Shown here: one piece after another, positions 26,163-35,660 of the stretch
How the letters are laid out: each line of letters opens with the position of its first letter
How positions within the stretch are numbered: the stretch's first letter is position 1
Source: Clostridiales bacterium
GTDB lineage: Bacteria > Bacillota > Clostridia > Christensenellales > CAG-314
Reading direction: 5' to 3'
Assembly (NCBI GenBank): GCA_022508345.1
Contig: JAFLVK010000002.1
Coordinates: 1 to 64,000, forward strand
Length of the DNA: 64,000 bases
Translations under genes and position numbers: made by a program
The notes under the pieces: generated by a model
Seen by the model: only the letters and a program-made list of their open reading frames with translations
Databases searched by the model: none
What the model was told of the DNA's origin: nothing

Positions 26163-27185
26163 TTATTCAGCAGGTTCTACATCGTCAGACGATGCCGTTG
26201 GGTTGAGCTGTTCTCTGATTTTGGTGGACAACAGATCCATAGCTTCAGGATGTTGCTCAAGATAAATTTTTGCGTTTTCTCTACCTTGTCCAATCTTTTC
26301 ACCGTTGTAGCTAAACCATGAACCGCTTTTTTCGATCAAGCCGCTTGCAATTGCCATGTCGAGAATACAGCCCGAATTGGAAATTCCTTTGCCGAAGATG
26401 ATTTCGAATTCAGCTGTTTTGAACGGCGGAGCAACCTTGTTTTTAACAACCTTTACGCGAGTTTTGCTTCCCACTATTTCCGAGCCGTCCTTTACTTGGT
26501 CTATCTTTCTTACATCTAGGCGTACGCTGGAGTAGAATTTAAGCGCTTTACCACCGGTCGTGGTTTCGGGGTTGCCGAACATTACACCAATCTTGTCGCG
26601 CAATTGGTTGATAAAGATAATACACGTATTTGACTTGTTACCTACTGCAATTATCTTGCGCAAAGCTTGTGACATAAGGCGCGCCTGAACACCCATATGG
26701 CTGTCGCCCATGTCTCCTTCCAATTCCGAACGGGGAGTGAGCGCCGCAACAGAGTCAACAACAACAAGATCGACAGCATTGCTACGTACAAGATAATCCA
26801 AAATGTCCAGTGCCTGTTCACCACTGTCGGGCTGTGAAATGTAAAGCTCGTCAAGGTTAATGCCAAGATTTGCAGCATAAACAGGGTCCAATGCTTGTTC
26901 CGCATCAATGAATGCAGCTGTACCGCCCATCTTTTGAACTTGCGCGATTACATGCAATGTAACCGTTGTTTTACCCGAAGCTTCCGGGCCGTAGATTTCA
27001 ATTATACGTCCTCTTGGCAGACCTCCAACGCCAAGCGCTACGTCCAAAGGCAGGCAGCCCGTGGGGATAACTTCGATATTGCGAGTTGCAGCATAGCTTC
27101 CCAGCTTCATTATAGAACCCTTGCCGAATTCCTTTTCGATTTGTAAAATAGTTTGCTCTAATGCTTTCTTCTTGTCGTCAGTCAT
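26163..27185 (-). CDS. recA: RecA recombinase
   Basis: RecA forms filaments on single-stranded DNA, drives strand exchange and triggers the SOS response. The protein is 340 residues, near the family norm. It shows Walker [10 protein letters not shown], Walker [10 protein letters not shown], loop 1 around [12 protein letters not shown] and loop 2 near [21 protein letters not shown]. The start has an AAAGGAG site. It is the last gene of the ftsK-rimO-pgsA-cinA-recA run, 34 bases after cinA. Confidence 0.98.
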   Translation of the reverse strand: MTDDKKKALEQTILQIEKEFGKGSIMKLGSYAATRNIEVIPTGCLPLDVALGVGGLPRGRIIEIYGPEASGKTTVTLHVIAQVQKMGGTAAFIDAEQALDPVYAANLGINLDELYISQPDSGEQALDILDYLVRSNAVDLVVVDSVAALTPRSELEGDMGDSHMGVQARLMSQALRKIIAVGNKSNTCIIFINQLRDKIGVMFGNPETTTGGKALKFYSSVRLDVRKIDQVKDGSEIVGSKTRVKVVKNKVAPPFKTAEFEIIFGKGISNSGCILDMAIASGLIEKSGSWFSYNGEKIGQGRENAKIYLEQHPEAMDLLSTKIREQLNPTASSDDVEPAE

Positions 27186-27219
27186 ATTTGTATTCTCCTT
27201 TATTATCTAGTGTAAATGA

Positions 27220-28380
27220 TTATTTGGTTATGGTTTTAAAGACTAAATACAACGCCATATTTGTAGCCTGTGCGCGAATTGTGTTCCTGTCACCGGTAAA
27301 TACATTGCGGTACACAGAAACGCCCTTAGCCGTTGCAACAGCGATATAACACAAACCAACAGGCATTCCGTTTTCCGTAGTTGGACCAGCATACCCTGTA
27401 GTAGCAACTGCTATATCACTACCGTTTTTAAGCAAGCCAAGCGCCATTTCCTGCGCTACTTGCTGCGAAACAGCACCGTATTGGTCCACAAAGTGGGGAT
27501 TTATCCCAAGCCTCTCACATTTGGACTGCGTGGAATAAGTAACTACGCCCTCGTACAACACGCTACTTGCGCCGGCAACGTCCACCAATGTAGATGCAAT
27601 CATGCCGCCCGTGATTGATTCTGCCACAGAGACAGTTTTACCTATATGATTGAGTAAGTCCACTACCGCTTGCCCCATGCTTTGTTCCGAGTTGGCGTAA
27701 AGAGTGTCTCCAAATAACTGCTTAAACTTAGCAAGCGTATCTGCAATTATCGACTTTGCGCACTTTTGCGGGAAAGAAAGAACTATCTTAGTATCCAAAT
27801 TTACTGTTTCACATTTGTGTGAAACATATTTCCCCAGCTTAGCCAAACGGTCGCTAACAGCTTTTTTAGTCAAGCCAAACACTTTATAAACATATCGCGT
27901 GGCGCCTACACTGTTTTTAAACAGGTCCTTGTATAAATAGGTGTCGTACACGACACTGCACTCGCGCTCGTCGTCAGCAATCATGTATACGTGGGTCTTT
28001 TTGTACTCGCCGTAACATGTGCACTGGTATCCGTACGATGACGCATAGTGATTGAATGACTCCGGCGCTACACACAGCTTGTCCATTGCGTGCTGTGGCG
28101 GCAATTCCACGTGAGCAAGCTTGCAGTACTCGTTGACATTACGCTCGGCAAACTTGTCGTAGAACATCGTCATGTTGAACGTATCCGCAAACAGCGTACT
28201 GTTATCCCCCACGTTTCCTATCATAATAATCGCCCTACAGCCCACCGCATTGGTTAAAAACTCACTGGCAGAATGTTTGCTTTTGGATACAAACAAGTCG
28301 TATTGTGCTACTTCTGCGTCAAGCTTCTTACACACAAAAGCCACTGCCTGACTGTATTCTTTTGCTAAAATCTTTATCAT
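27220..28380 (-). CDS. cinA: CinA-family protein with degenerate N-terminal domain
   Basis: The ATG at 28380 overlaps the pgsA stop as ATGA, so the 33 extra codons in the track are unlikely. The C-terminal ~160 residues are a typical CinA amidohydrolase domain (AESITGGMIASTLVDVAGAS, TGYAGPTTENGMPVGLCYIA), the NMN deamidase module. The N-terminal ~220 residues align in layout with the molybdopterin-binding-like (MoCF) domain, including FGLTKKAVSDRL, but lack its usual GDELL and GGLGPTxDD motifs; GNVGDNSTLF stands at the latter position. The N-terminal domain has probably lost pyrophosphatase activity. Confidence 0.85.
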   Translation of the reverse strand: MIKILAKEYSQAVAFVCKKLDAEVAQYDLFVSKSKHSASEFLTNAVGCRAIIMIGNVGDNSTLFADTFNMTMFYDKFAERNVNEYCKLAHVELPPQHAMDKLCVAPESFNHYASSYGYQCTCYGEYKKTHVYMIADDERECSVVYDTYLYKDLFKNSVGATRYVYKVFGLTKKAVSDRLAKLGKYVSHKCETVNLDTKIVLSFPQKCAKSIIADTLAKFKQLFGDTLYANSEQSMGQAVVDLLNHIGKTVSVAESITGGMIASTLVDVAGASSVLYEGVVTYSTQSKCERLGINPHFVDQYGAVSQQVAQEMALGLLKNGSDIAVATTGYAGPTTENGMPVGLCYIAVATAKGVSVYRNVFTGDRNTIRAQATNMALYLVFKTITK

Positions 28381-29066
28381 ACCTTTGCAAACACCTTTCT
28401 GTTTTGTACTAAATATATCACACCGGAAACTACTGTCAAAACAATTGAAATTGCAAACATTACAACTGCAATCCACCATATAACGGTGTAAAACAGTGAT
28501 GGCACGTAACCGACTCCCGACAGGGAAACCGTATCGCTTGAAGCAATCAAATTTGCACCGTGTAGCAATACAAGCAATGGCAAGCTTACGTCCTGAAAAA
28601 CTGTTTTTATCTTACCGAAGATGTTTGCCTGCACTACAATGCCCTTGGAGGCGGCAATTTGGCGTACTGCACTAACCAGCAACTCGCGTGAGATTATCAA
28701 TATTGCACCAACAGTCACGAAAATTGTTCCGAAGCCCTCAGCCCATGCATGATTTTCCATTACAATCCAATCTAAATGCATTCCTCTATCTAAATAAATT
28801 AGATACTGCAACGGATTGGACGCTACAACACAGAATAACGCAGCGCATATGAGAACCTTGTCGGCAATTGGATCAAGCAGTTTGCCAAGGTCAGATACCA
28901 TATTGTATTTGCGGGCGATATAACCGTCTAAAAAGTCCGTAAATGCCGCTAAAACAAATATACCAACCGCAACAAAAGCGCCCCACTGATACGGCAAAAA
29001 ATATGCAGCGATAAACAGCGGCACCATGCATATCCTCAGCGTTGATAGTTTGTTAGGCAACGTCAT
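28377..29066 (-). CDS. pgsA: CDP-diacylglycerol-glycerol-3-phosphate 3-phosphatidyltransferase
   Basis: PgsA makes phosphatidylglycerol phosphate, the first committed step to phosphatidylglycerol. The CDP-alcohol phosphatidyltransferase signature is complete: DGYIARKYNMVSDLGKLLD followed by PIAD, that is DG..AR........G...D...D. Several membrane helices are visible. It overlaps rimO upstream and cinA downstream by 4 bases each, indicating translational coupling. Confidence 0.93.
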   Translation of the reverse strand: MTLPNKLSTLRICMVPLFIAAYFLPYQWGAFVAVGIFVLAAFTDFLDGYIARKYNMVSDLGKLLDPIADKVLICAALFCVVASNPLQYLIYLDRGMHLDWIVMENHAWAEGFGTIFVTVGAILIISRELLVSAVRQIAASKGIVVQANIFGKIKTVFQDVSLPLLVLLHGANLIASSDTVSLSGVGYVPSLFYTVIWWIAVVMFAISIVLTVVSGVIYLVQNRKVFAKV

Positions 29067-30391
29067 TCTACTATTTCTCCTGTTAAATCGTACTCCAAAA
29101 CACCGCTTATCTTGACAGGGTACATGCTTCCTATTTCCAACGGTTTGCGCGAAGTTACGTACACACAGCCGTCGATTTCAGGCGACATAAAATACGCTCT
29201 ACCCTTGTACAAATAATATTCTCCGTCTTTACCGTCGCTTTCGTCAATAATACAGTCGTACGTTTTCCCAACGTCGCTTTGATTGAGTTCGTTAGCCACA
29301 GCGTATTGAGTTGCATATAGCTTCTTTACATAGCGCTGCTTCGTACGCGCAGAAACCTGACAGTCAAACTTCGCAGCAGCTGTGCCCTCTTCACGCGAAT
29401 ATGCGAAGAAACCCACGTTTCTAAGCTTGTAGCTACGCAAAAATTCGTCCACTTCCGCTATTGTTTCATTAGTTTCACCGGGGAAACCGCAAATAAATGT
29501 GGAACGAACAGAGATACCCTTTTGCATCAGCTTGTCAAAAAGTATTCGTATAGATTCACCGTTTGATCTGCGGTTCATTTTGCGTAGTATTCCGTCGTTA
29601 ACATGTTGCAACGGTATATCTACGTATTTCACAACCTTGGGATTGTGCACTATTTCTTCTAACAAGCTATCCGTCATCAACTCGGGGTAACAATACAGAA
29701 GTCTAATCCACTGAATACCCTGTATCTGTGATAGCTCGCGGATAAGTTCAACTAATTTCGGCGCTCCGTAGAGGTCCTTGCCGTAACGCGTAACGTCTTG
29801 TGCAACCAAAATCAGTTCCTTAACGCCCTTTTCTGCAAGCTCACGCGCTTGCCCTACAGCGCTTTCCAGTGTAATAGAACGGTAACGTCCGCGAATATAC
29901 GGAATAAGGCAATATGTACAGTAATTATCACAACCGTCGGCAATTTTGAGATATGCAACGTGTGGCGCAGTTGTCAAAATACGGGCGCCAAAAGTTACAC
30001 CTTCGTTGCATCCACGGTATAAATTGCGATTGCCGTCAAGCGTTTCGGCAACGATATCGCATATTTTATCGTACTCGTAAGTACCCACAATAGCGTCCGC
30101 TTCGTATAGGTCTCGGTACAGCTCGTCGCCGAACTTCTGACCAAGACAGCCAGTTACGATAACCTTTTGGCAATGTCCGTCGCGCTTAAAATTAGCCATT
30201 TCCAATATCGTATCAATAGCTTCCTTGCGCGCCGATTCCAAAAAAGCGCAGGTATTTACGATAATCACGTCGGCTTCACTCGGTTCAGATGTTATTTCAT
30301 AGCCGCCCTGAACCAAATTTGCCAACATCACTTCGGTATCAACTCGGTTCTTGTCGCAACCGAGTGATACCACACCAATTTTAGTTTTCAT
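29063..30391 (-). CDS. rimO: Ribosomal protein S12 methylthiotransferase
   Basis: RimO is a radical SAM enzyme that adds a methylthio group to an Asp of ribosomal protein S12. The N-terminal domain has the three cluster-binding Cys (SLGCDKNRVD, NTCAFLESARKE, VTGCLGQ). The radical SAM motif is CDNYCTYC, and a TRAM domain ends the 442-residue protein. It sits 22 bases after ftsK and overlaps pgsA by 4 bases. Confidence 0.95.
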   Translation of the reverse strand: MKTKIGVVSLGCDKNRVDTEVMLANLVQGGYEITSEPSEADVIIVNTCAFLESARKEAIDTILEMANFKRDGHCQKVIVTGCLGQKFGDELYRDLYEADAIVGTYEYDKICDIVAETLDGNRNLYRGCNEGVTFGARILTTAPHVAYLKIADGCDNYCTYCLIPYIRGRYRSITLESAVGQARELAEKGVKELILVAQDVTRYGKDLYGAPKLVELIRELSQIQGIQWIRLLYCYPELMTDSLLEEIVHNPKVVKYVDIPLQHVNDGILRKMNRRSNGESIRILFDKLMQKGISVRSTFICGFPGETNETIAEVDEFLRSYKLRNVGFFAYSREEGTAAAKFDCQVSARTKQRYVKKLYATQYAVANELNQSDVGKTYDCIIDESDGKDGEYYLYKGRAYFMSPEIDGCVYVTSRKPLEIGSMYPVKISGVLEYDLTGEIVE

Positions 30392-30413
30392 GTGTTGTTA
30401 TTTTAAAAGCGTA

Positions 30414-33248
30414 TTAATCTTCTTGATCGGGGAACAGGTCATCCAATTCTTCCAATGTTACAAGCACCTTTAACGGCTTGGAGCTGGGGTCACTGGGAGA
30501 CAGTTCTTCCACGTATTTTAACTTTTGTAACGAGTCCATTATACGTCCGGCGCGGTTAAATCCTATGCCAAGGTTGCGCTGTATTGACGCAATAGATGCT
30601 CTGCCTGCCTGTTTTTCCAACCAGAAATGCAATGCCTTTTTGCAAAGCGGATCGAGTTGTGCCTCCTTGGGGCCCTCTTTTTCTCTTTCCTGCTCTGCAG
30701 CGGCTTCCGCTGCCTGCTTGCGAGAAATGAATATTTCGTCAGACACCTTGTCGTCGTAATAAACCTCGTTGGCTTCTCTTGAGAACTCAACAAGTGCGCG
30801 AATTTCGTCGTTAGATACGTACGCGCCCTGTACACGTTCCAAATCGGGAGAACCGGAATCCATAAACAGCATATCGCCTTTACCCAGCAGTTTTTCCGCT
30901 CCGCCGCCACCGATAATTGTGTTACTGTCAAAAATGGAAGCAACCTTAAGCGCCATACGGCAGGGCAGGTTCGCCTTGATTGTACCGGTAATGGTCTTAA
31001 CGTCGGGACGCTGTGTAGCCAATACGATATGAATACCTGCTGCTCTGGACTTTTGCGCAAGACGTTGAAGCTTGGACTCAAACGCCTGTTTGCTAGCTGC
31101 CATGAGGTCAGCCAACTCGTCTACGATAAATACCAAATACGGTAATCTTTGCGAAATATTAGTATTTACGCGGCTGTTGTATTCGGAAATGTTTCCTACA
31201 CCGCTGGAACGGAACAATTGATATCTTGCTTCCATTTCATTGATAAGGTAATCAAGACCTGCAAGCGCGTCGTTGGTATTGGTTATTGTTTCGCTTGTTA
31301 GCATGTGCGGTATACCGTTGTAACGGGACAGCTCGACGAACTTCGGGTCGACCATTACAAAACGGACGTATTCGGGACCGTACTTGTACATAAGGCTTAC
31401 GATCATACAGTTCAAGCAAACGCTCTTACCTGATCCCGTCGTACCTGCGATAAGCAAGTGAGGCATATCCGCAAGGTCTGCCACGATTACCTTACCGGTA
31501 ATTTCCTGACCGATTGCAAATACTAATTTACCCTTGGCCTTTTGGAATGTTTCCGATTCCAGCAGGCTCCTCAACACGACAGGAGTTTTTACCTTGTTTG
31601 CAACCTCGATACCGACCTGATTTGTGCCGTGTACCGGAGCTTCGATACGTATATCGTCCTGCGCTTCAATGCAAGCCTTGATGTCGTCGGAGAAACGGGC
31701 AAACTCGCTCATACGCGTCTTTTGCGACAACACGTTAAACATGTAGCGAGTTACGGACGGTCCAACGATAATATTGGACGGCTCCACTTTGATACCGAAA
31801 ACGCTAAGCTTGTTAACGATAGCATCTGCGGAGCGTTGTCTGTCATCTGCCTCGAAGTCATCAACAATTGTAGCGTCGGTCAGTAACTCAAAGGGCGGCT
31901 GGTTGTACGGAATAAATTTGTGTACGCGCTCCTGTTCCTTTTTCAGCTCTCCGCGGGATATGAAATCAAGTCCTTCCTGAACAGCTCTTCCCTCGGTTGT
32001 TTCAATAACCTTTTCCGACGGGATAGCCAATATTTCCTCGTCATCCTTTTCTTCGTCAGGCTCCACAGCTGGAACAGGCTCCACTACCTGTTCTGCAAGG
32101 ATCGGCTCGTCTTCGTCGGGTACAATTATTTCCCTAACAAATGATTGACTTTCTTCAATCTTATCTTGCGCCGGTGTCACAATGTCCACAATGTCGGGCT
32201 GAGTTGACGTAACCGTCTCACTCGCCATAGTATTTACTGCGGTTTGCTCAACAGTCTCAACTGTAACAGGAGGCTCCTCTTTGACAGGTTCGACAGGTGT
32301 CGCCACCTTCCAATCGAATTTCGACTCCTGCTGCGGCTTTGCTTCTTCAGCAGGTTTGTAGTAGCCACGAAGTATAAATTCGTCATTTTCCGTTTCGCTC
32401 TTTTGGAAGAAATCATTCTTCGTTGTTGTTTGCTGAGGTTCAGGATTACTTACGTTTCCACCAAACAAAATCTCCACCGCCTGTGAACGTCCGTAACCGG
32501 GATTATCAAGACCGGATTGCGGAGATACGTCTATACGCTCAGAACTGGGCATAGTTGAAACCTGTTCGGGATAAGTTTCTTCGTTGAACAAAATATCAAA
32601 TGCTCTTTTACGCGTGTCGCCTCTGTCCACACCACCGATTGAAGGTATCGTCGAGGTCTGCACGGAGGGTTCAATTTCCACCGTACGTTTGGAGTTGAGC
32701 GTAAGCTTTCCTGTAAAGTACGAATAGAAAAAGTCGCCAACAAATATTACCGATACCACCATCAACGCCAATATGAGAATCAATGCGCCATATATAGTAA
32801 GCGCTGCTGCCAAACCGTAGACTATAGTACCAAACACAACTCCGCCAAAGGTAGGAACGCCCATACTCTTGTCGTAGTAGTTGTAAATATAGCTAACATA
32901 CCTGGAAAACTCGATATAAGAGAGATTGTCCTCCCTTAGCATGTAGAAGGTCGTACAAATGTGCACGAAAAATATCACCGACACAAACAGCAGAATGAAA
33001 AACGTGATGTATTTTACCGGAATTTTTATGCTTTTTCCCGCAAGAGAAAATGAGCAGACTACAATTACCGCTGCCATAATTCCGTAAAATGCCATACCGA
33101 AGGATCCTAAAAAGAAATTTCCGAATTGCTTAAATCCGACGTTATTTATGTATCTACCGCAAAAAGCAAATATAATCAAAAGCGTAGCAATACAAATTCC
33201 TACGATGCTCGCTATCATTTTTCTCTTTGCAATGTTATTGGACTTCAA
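30414..33248 (-). CDS. ftsK: DNA translocase FtsK/SpoIIIE
   Basis: This motor pumps chromosomal DNA through division or sporulation septa. I place the start at TTG 33248 because GGGAGGTGG lies 5 bases upstream; the track start is 26 codons earlier with no such site. N-terminal membrane helices (about residues 15-190) are followed by an acidic Pro/Glu/Gln linker (about 190-450). The motor has Walker A GTTGSGKSVCLN and Walker B LVFIVDELADLM. A C-terminal gamma winged-helix (SIQRNLGIGFNRAGRIMDSL) reads polar DNA sequences. It is the first gene of the run to recA. Confidence 0.95.
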   Translation of the reverse strand: MKSNNIAKRKMIASIVGICIATLLIIFAFCGRYINNVGFKQFGNFFLGSFGMAFYGIMAAVIVVCSFSLAGKSIKIPVKYITFFILLFVSVIFFVHICTTFYMLREDNLSYIEFSRYVSYIYNYYDKSMGVPTFGGVVFGTIVYGLAAALTIYGALILILALMVVSVIFVGDFFYSYFTGKLTLNSKRTVEIEPSVQTSTIPSIGGVDRGDTRKRAFDILFNEETYPEQVSTMPSSERIDVSPQSGLDNPGYGRSQAVEILFGGNVSNPEPQQTTTKNDFFQKSETENDEFILRGYYKPAEEAKPQQESKFDWKVATPVEPVKEEPPVTVETVEQTAVNTMASETVTSTQPDIVDIVTPAQDKIEESQSFVREIIVPDEDEPILAEQVVEPVPAVEPDEEKDDEEILAIPSEKVIETTEGRAVQEGLDFISRGELKKEQERVHKFIPYNQPPFELLTDATIVDDFEADDRQRSADAIVNKLSVFGIKVEPSNIIVGPSVTRYMFNVLSQKTRMSEFARFSDDIKACIEAQDDIRIEAPVHGTNQVGIEVANKVKTPVVLRSLLESETFQKAKGKLVFAIGQEITGKVIVADLADMPHLLIAGTTGSGKSVCLNCMIVSLMYKYGPEYVRFVMVDPKFVELSRYNGIPHMLTSETITNTNDALAGLDYLINEMEARYQLFRSSGVGNISEYNSRVNTNISQRLPYLVFIVDELADLMAASKQAFESKLQRLAQKSRAAGIHIVLATQRPDVKTITGTIKANLPCRMALKVASIFDSNTIIGGGGAEKLLGKGDMLFMDSGSPDLERVQGAYVSNDEIRALVEFSREANEVYYDDKVSDEIFISRKQAAEAAAEQEREKEGPKEAQLDPLCKKALHFWLEKQAGRASIASIQRNLGIGFNRAGRIMDSLQKLKYVEELSPSDPSSKPLKVLVTLEELDDLFPDQED

Positions 33249-33353
33249 AAAAGCCACCTCCCTACCGTTTATCTCAGTGTAAAAGAGCAATGCGCTTTGA
33301 ACGAAAACACATACATTTCCGTTCAATAACGATATCTCACCAGTGTAAAATAT

Positions 33354-33382
33354 ATTATACTATATAATAGTAAAATAATCAA
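33354..33382 (-). promoter_or_regulatory. Candidate promoter of the ftsK-rimO-pgsA-cinA-recA operon
   Basis: On the minus strand, TTGATT and TATAAT are separated by 17 bases, about 100 bases before the TTG start. Confidence 0.6.
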
Positions 33383-33486
33383 CAATTCAAAATTGAAGTA
33401 TAAGCATAATTTTTCACTTTTTGATTTTGCTCCACTCTCAATTCCAATAAAAGTTTTTACGTCAATGCAGCTGTTGTTTAGACAGA

Positions 33487-33516
33487 AAATCCGCCTTAAA
33501 ATTAAAAGGCGGATTG
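33487..33516 (-). terminator. Terminator after the M16 peptidase gene
   Basis: On the minus strand, AATCCGCCTT, an AT loop and AAGGCGGATTTT lie just after the stop codon. Confidence 0.85.
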
Positions 33517-33523
33517 AAGCAAA

Positions 33524-34786
33524 TTATTTTATTGTTAATTTTGAAACCGCATTGTAGCCCTTGACCTTTGGTCCCACGTAAGCAGACGCATGAGGTTTGA
33601 CTAACATGCTACGCGCCACCCTGTTTACGTCTTCAACCGTAACGGATTTGTACTTTGCGATATCCTTTTCCACATCGAACAGCTCGTTCAGCTTCAACAT
33701 GGATCTGCCATACAAGCGCATAAGGGTCATGTTGCTCTCCACGTTCATATACAAGGCATTTACAGCCTGAATGCGTGCACGCGCAAGCTCCCTTTCGGTT
33801 ATGCCGTCAGTTAACAGCTTGTCCAATTCTGTTTTTATCAAATTGCAAACCTTTTCGTTGTTTTCAGGGCTAAGTCCTACGTAAATTTCAAAGGTACCTG
33901 CGTTTGAATAGTAGGATGGATAAGCATAAACGGAATAAGCCAAGCCGTTCTGCTCGCGAATAACCTGATTTAATCTGCTGGACAGCCCTCCTCCCATGAT
34001 GGATGCAAGCATGTTGTTTGCACAACGCTCGTTGTCTTTCAAGGAAAATCCGCCCCACGCAAGCTGCAGGTGAGATTGCTCAATCGGCTTGAAGGCGTGC
34101 AAAAATTTATCGCTATAATTAACTTGTGGCTCGGGTTCAGGGCAAACAGCTGCCTTATCACAGTGCTGCTCGAAATATTTTTCCACAAGATTACACAGCT
34201 CGTCTATATCGAACTTACCGCACACTGCAACCACTGTTGAAGCCGGTACATAGTGCTTTTTCTTAAAATTCAAGATACTATGTCTGTCAGAGTATTTTAT
34301 ATTTTCGATACTTCCGAGAATCGTTTGCCCCAAAGTTTGCTTGTAGAACAGTGCTTGAGATATAAGATCCTGGCTTACGTCGTCGGGAGTATCTTCACAC
34401 ATCTTTATCTCCTCTATCACTACGCCCTTTTCACGCTCCAATTCCTCTTCGGGAATAGCCGCGTTGAAGTACATGTCGGACAAAACGTCCATGCACTTTT
34501 CCAAGTCGTCAGATGAGCTTTTGGTGTAAAAGCAAGTTGAGTCCTTGGAGGTGTAGGCATTTATGTTTGCACCGATGTCATCGATTTCTTCGGAGATTTG
34601 CAAGCATGTACGCTTCTCTGTACCTTTGAATACAAGGTGCTCGATAAAGTGAGAATATCCGTTAGTTGCAGCGTCTTCCTTGACGCACCCTACGTCCACG
34701 AATACACCCAGCGATACTGTGTAAAAGTTGTCTAACCGTTTTGCCACAAGCCTCAATCCGCTTGGGAATTGTTTGTAGAAGTCCAT
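33524..34786 (-). CDS. M16-family zinc metallopeptidase (YmxG/MlpA-like)
   Basis: This is a processing-peptidase-type M16 protein of 420 residues. The inverted zinc motif HFIEH (HxxEH) is intact, and the distal Glu is in VVIEEIKM. The second half has the R/Y-region expected of the family (GLAYSVYAYPSYY). The start has a TAGGAG site and overlaps the end of the deacetylase gene by 34 bases. The order rpsO-pnp-deacetylase-M16 is the same as in Bacillus, where the family member is linked to sporulation-phase processing. Confidence 0.9.
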   Translation of the reverse strand: MDFYKQFPSGLRLVAKRLDNFYTVSLGVFVDVGCVKEDAATNGYSHFIEHLVFKGTEKRTCLQISEEIDDIGANINAYTSKDSTCFYTKSSSDDLEKCMDVLSDMYFNAAIPEEELEREKGVVIEEIKMCEDTPDDVSQDLISQALFYKQTLGQTILGSIENIKYSDRHSILNFKKKHYVPASTVVAVCGKFDIDELCNLVEKYFEQHCDKAAVCPEPEPQVNYSDKFLHAFKPIEQSHLQLAWGGFSLKDNERCANNMLASIMGGGLSSRLNQVIREQNGLAYSVYAYPSYYSNAGTFEIYVGLSPENNEKVCNLIKTELDKLLTDGITERELARARIQAVNALYMNVESNMTLMRLYGRSMLKLNELFDVEKDIAKYKSVTVEDVNRVARSMLVKPHASAYVGPKVKGYNAVSKLTIK

Positions 34787-35490
34787 ATTTCTCCTATATT
34801 TGTACTAACCGGAACAATACTGAAATTGTTGTCCAAGTAATACTTTACTATTTTTTCCAGTGCGTCACGCGTGTGTGCAGTTGGGTGCATAAGTATCAAC
34901 TCGCCGCTGGACGTGTCTTTGGTTGCACGACTGTACACTACACCAGCGTCCTTATCGCGCCAGTCAATTGTGTCTCTCGACCACATAATGGTCTTGTAAC
35001 CGTTGTCACGTGCTGCTGCCACCGTATCGTTGGAAAAATCACCACTCGGCGGAGCAAACAGCGTCATGCTCTTGCCGACATACTCAAATACCAGCTTTCC
35101 GCACGACACTATTTCCTTGACATTATCGGCATATGACAGCTTGCTGTGTTCCTTGTGGAAATATCCGTGATTGCCAATTTCATGCCCGTAGGACACAATT
35201 TTTTCCAGCATTTCGGGATATTGTGCAACCCAGCATCCACCCACGAAAAAGGTTGTTTTGACATCGTACCTGTCAAATATTGCCAACATATCGTCAAGAT
35301 ATTCAGTCCCCCAGTACACGTTTACCATCAAGGACACTTGATTTTGTCCACTACCGCGATAAATGGGAGCGTTATCATTGCTTTTGAATACGTTGGTTGT
35401 TGCGCCGACAAAGCCAATAAAGGCTACCGCCAGCACGAGAGAAACAAGTATTACATTTGCCACAACGTGAGTAAAAAGTTTTCCTTTCAT
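34753..35490 (-). CDS. YlxY-like polysaccharide deacetylase, atypical metal site
   Basis: The ATG at 35490 follows AGGTGG; the earlier track start is a TTG with no ribosome site. A signal/membrane segment precedes a NodB-homology domain: TTFFVGG, GHEIGNHGYFH (His pair intact), FAPPSGDFSN and ELILMHPTAHT. The first motif, TFDDG in active deacetylases, reads VNVYWGTEY, so the metal-binding Asp pair is missing. YlxY-type sporulation proteins are known to differ here, so activity is uncertain. Its place between pnp and the M16 gene matches ylxY. Confidence 0.8.
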   Translation of the reverse strand: MKGKLFTHVVANVILVSLVLAVAFIGFVGATTNVFKSNDNAPIYRGSGQNQVSLMVNVYWGTEYLDDMLAIFDRYDVKTTFFVGGCWVAQYPEMLEKIVSYGHEIGNHGYFHKEHSKLSYADNVKEIVSCGKLVFEYVGKSMTLFAPPSGDFSNDTVAAARDNGYKTIMWSRDTIDWRDKDAGVVYSRATKDTSSGELILMHPTAHTRDALEKIVKYYLDNNFSIVPVSTNIGEIWTSTNNSQAD

Positions 35491-35568
35491 AATTCCACCT
35501 AAATACAATATGACTCTAACATATTATATTAGTGAAAACGGAAAATTACCCTACTTTTGTATTGTGGC

Positions 35569-35606
35569 AAAACACCCTATTCGAGATAATCGTAACAGGG
35601 TGTTTT
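35569..35606 (-). terminator. Terminator after pnp
   Basis: AAAACACCCT and AGGGTGTTTT form a ten-base stem with a longer loop, downstream of pnp on the minus strand. Confidence 0.8.
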
Positions 35607-35660
35607 GATTTGTCTAGTAATTACAGATTTATTTTTCTTGATTTCTGTCAGGCTTTGATT

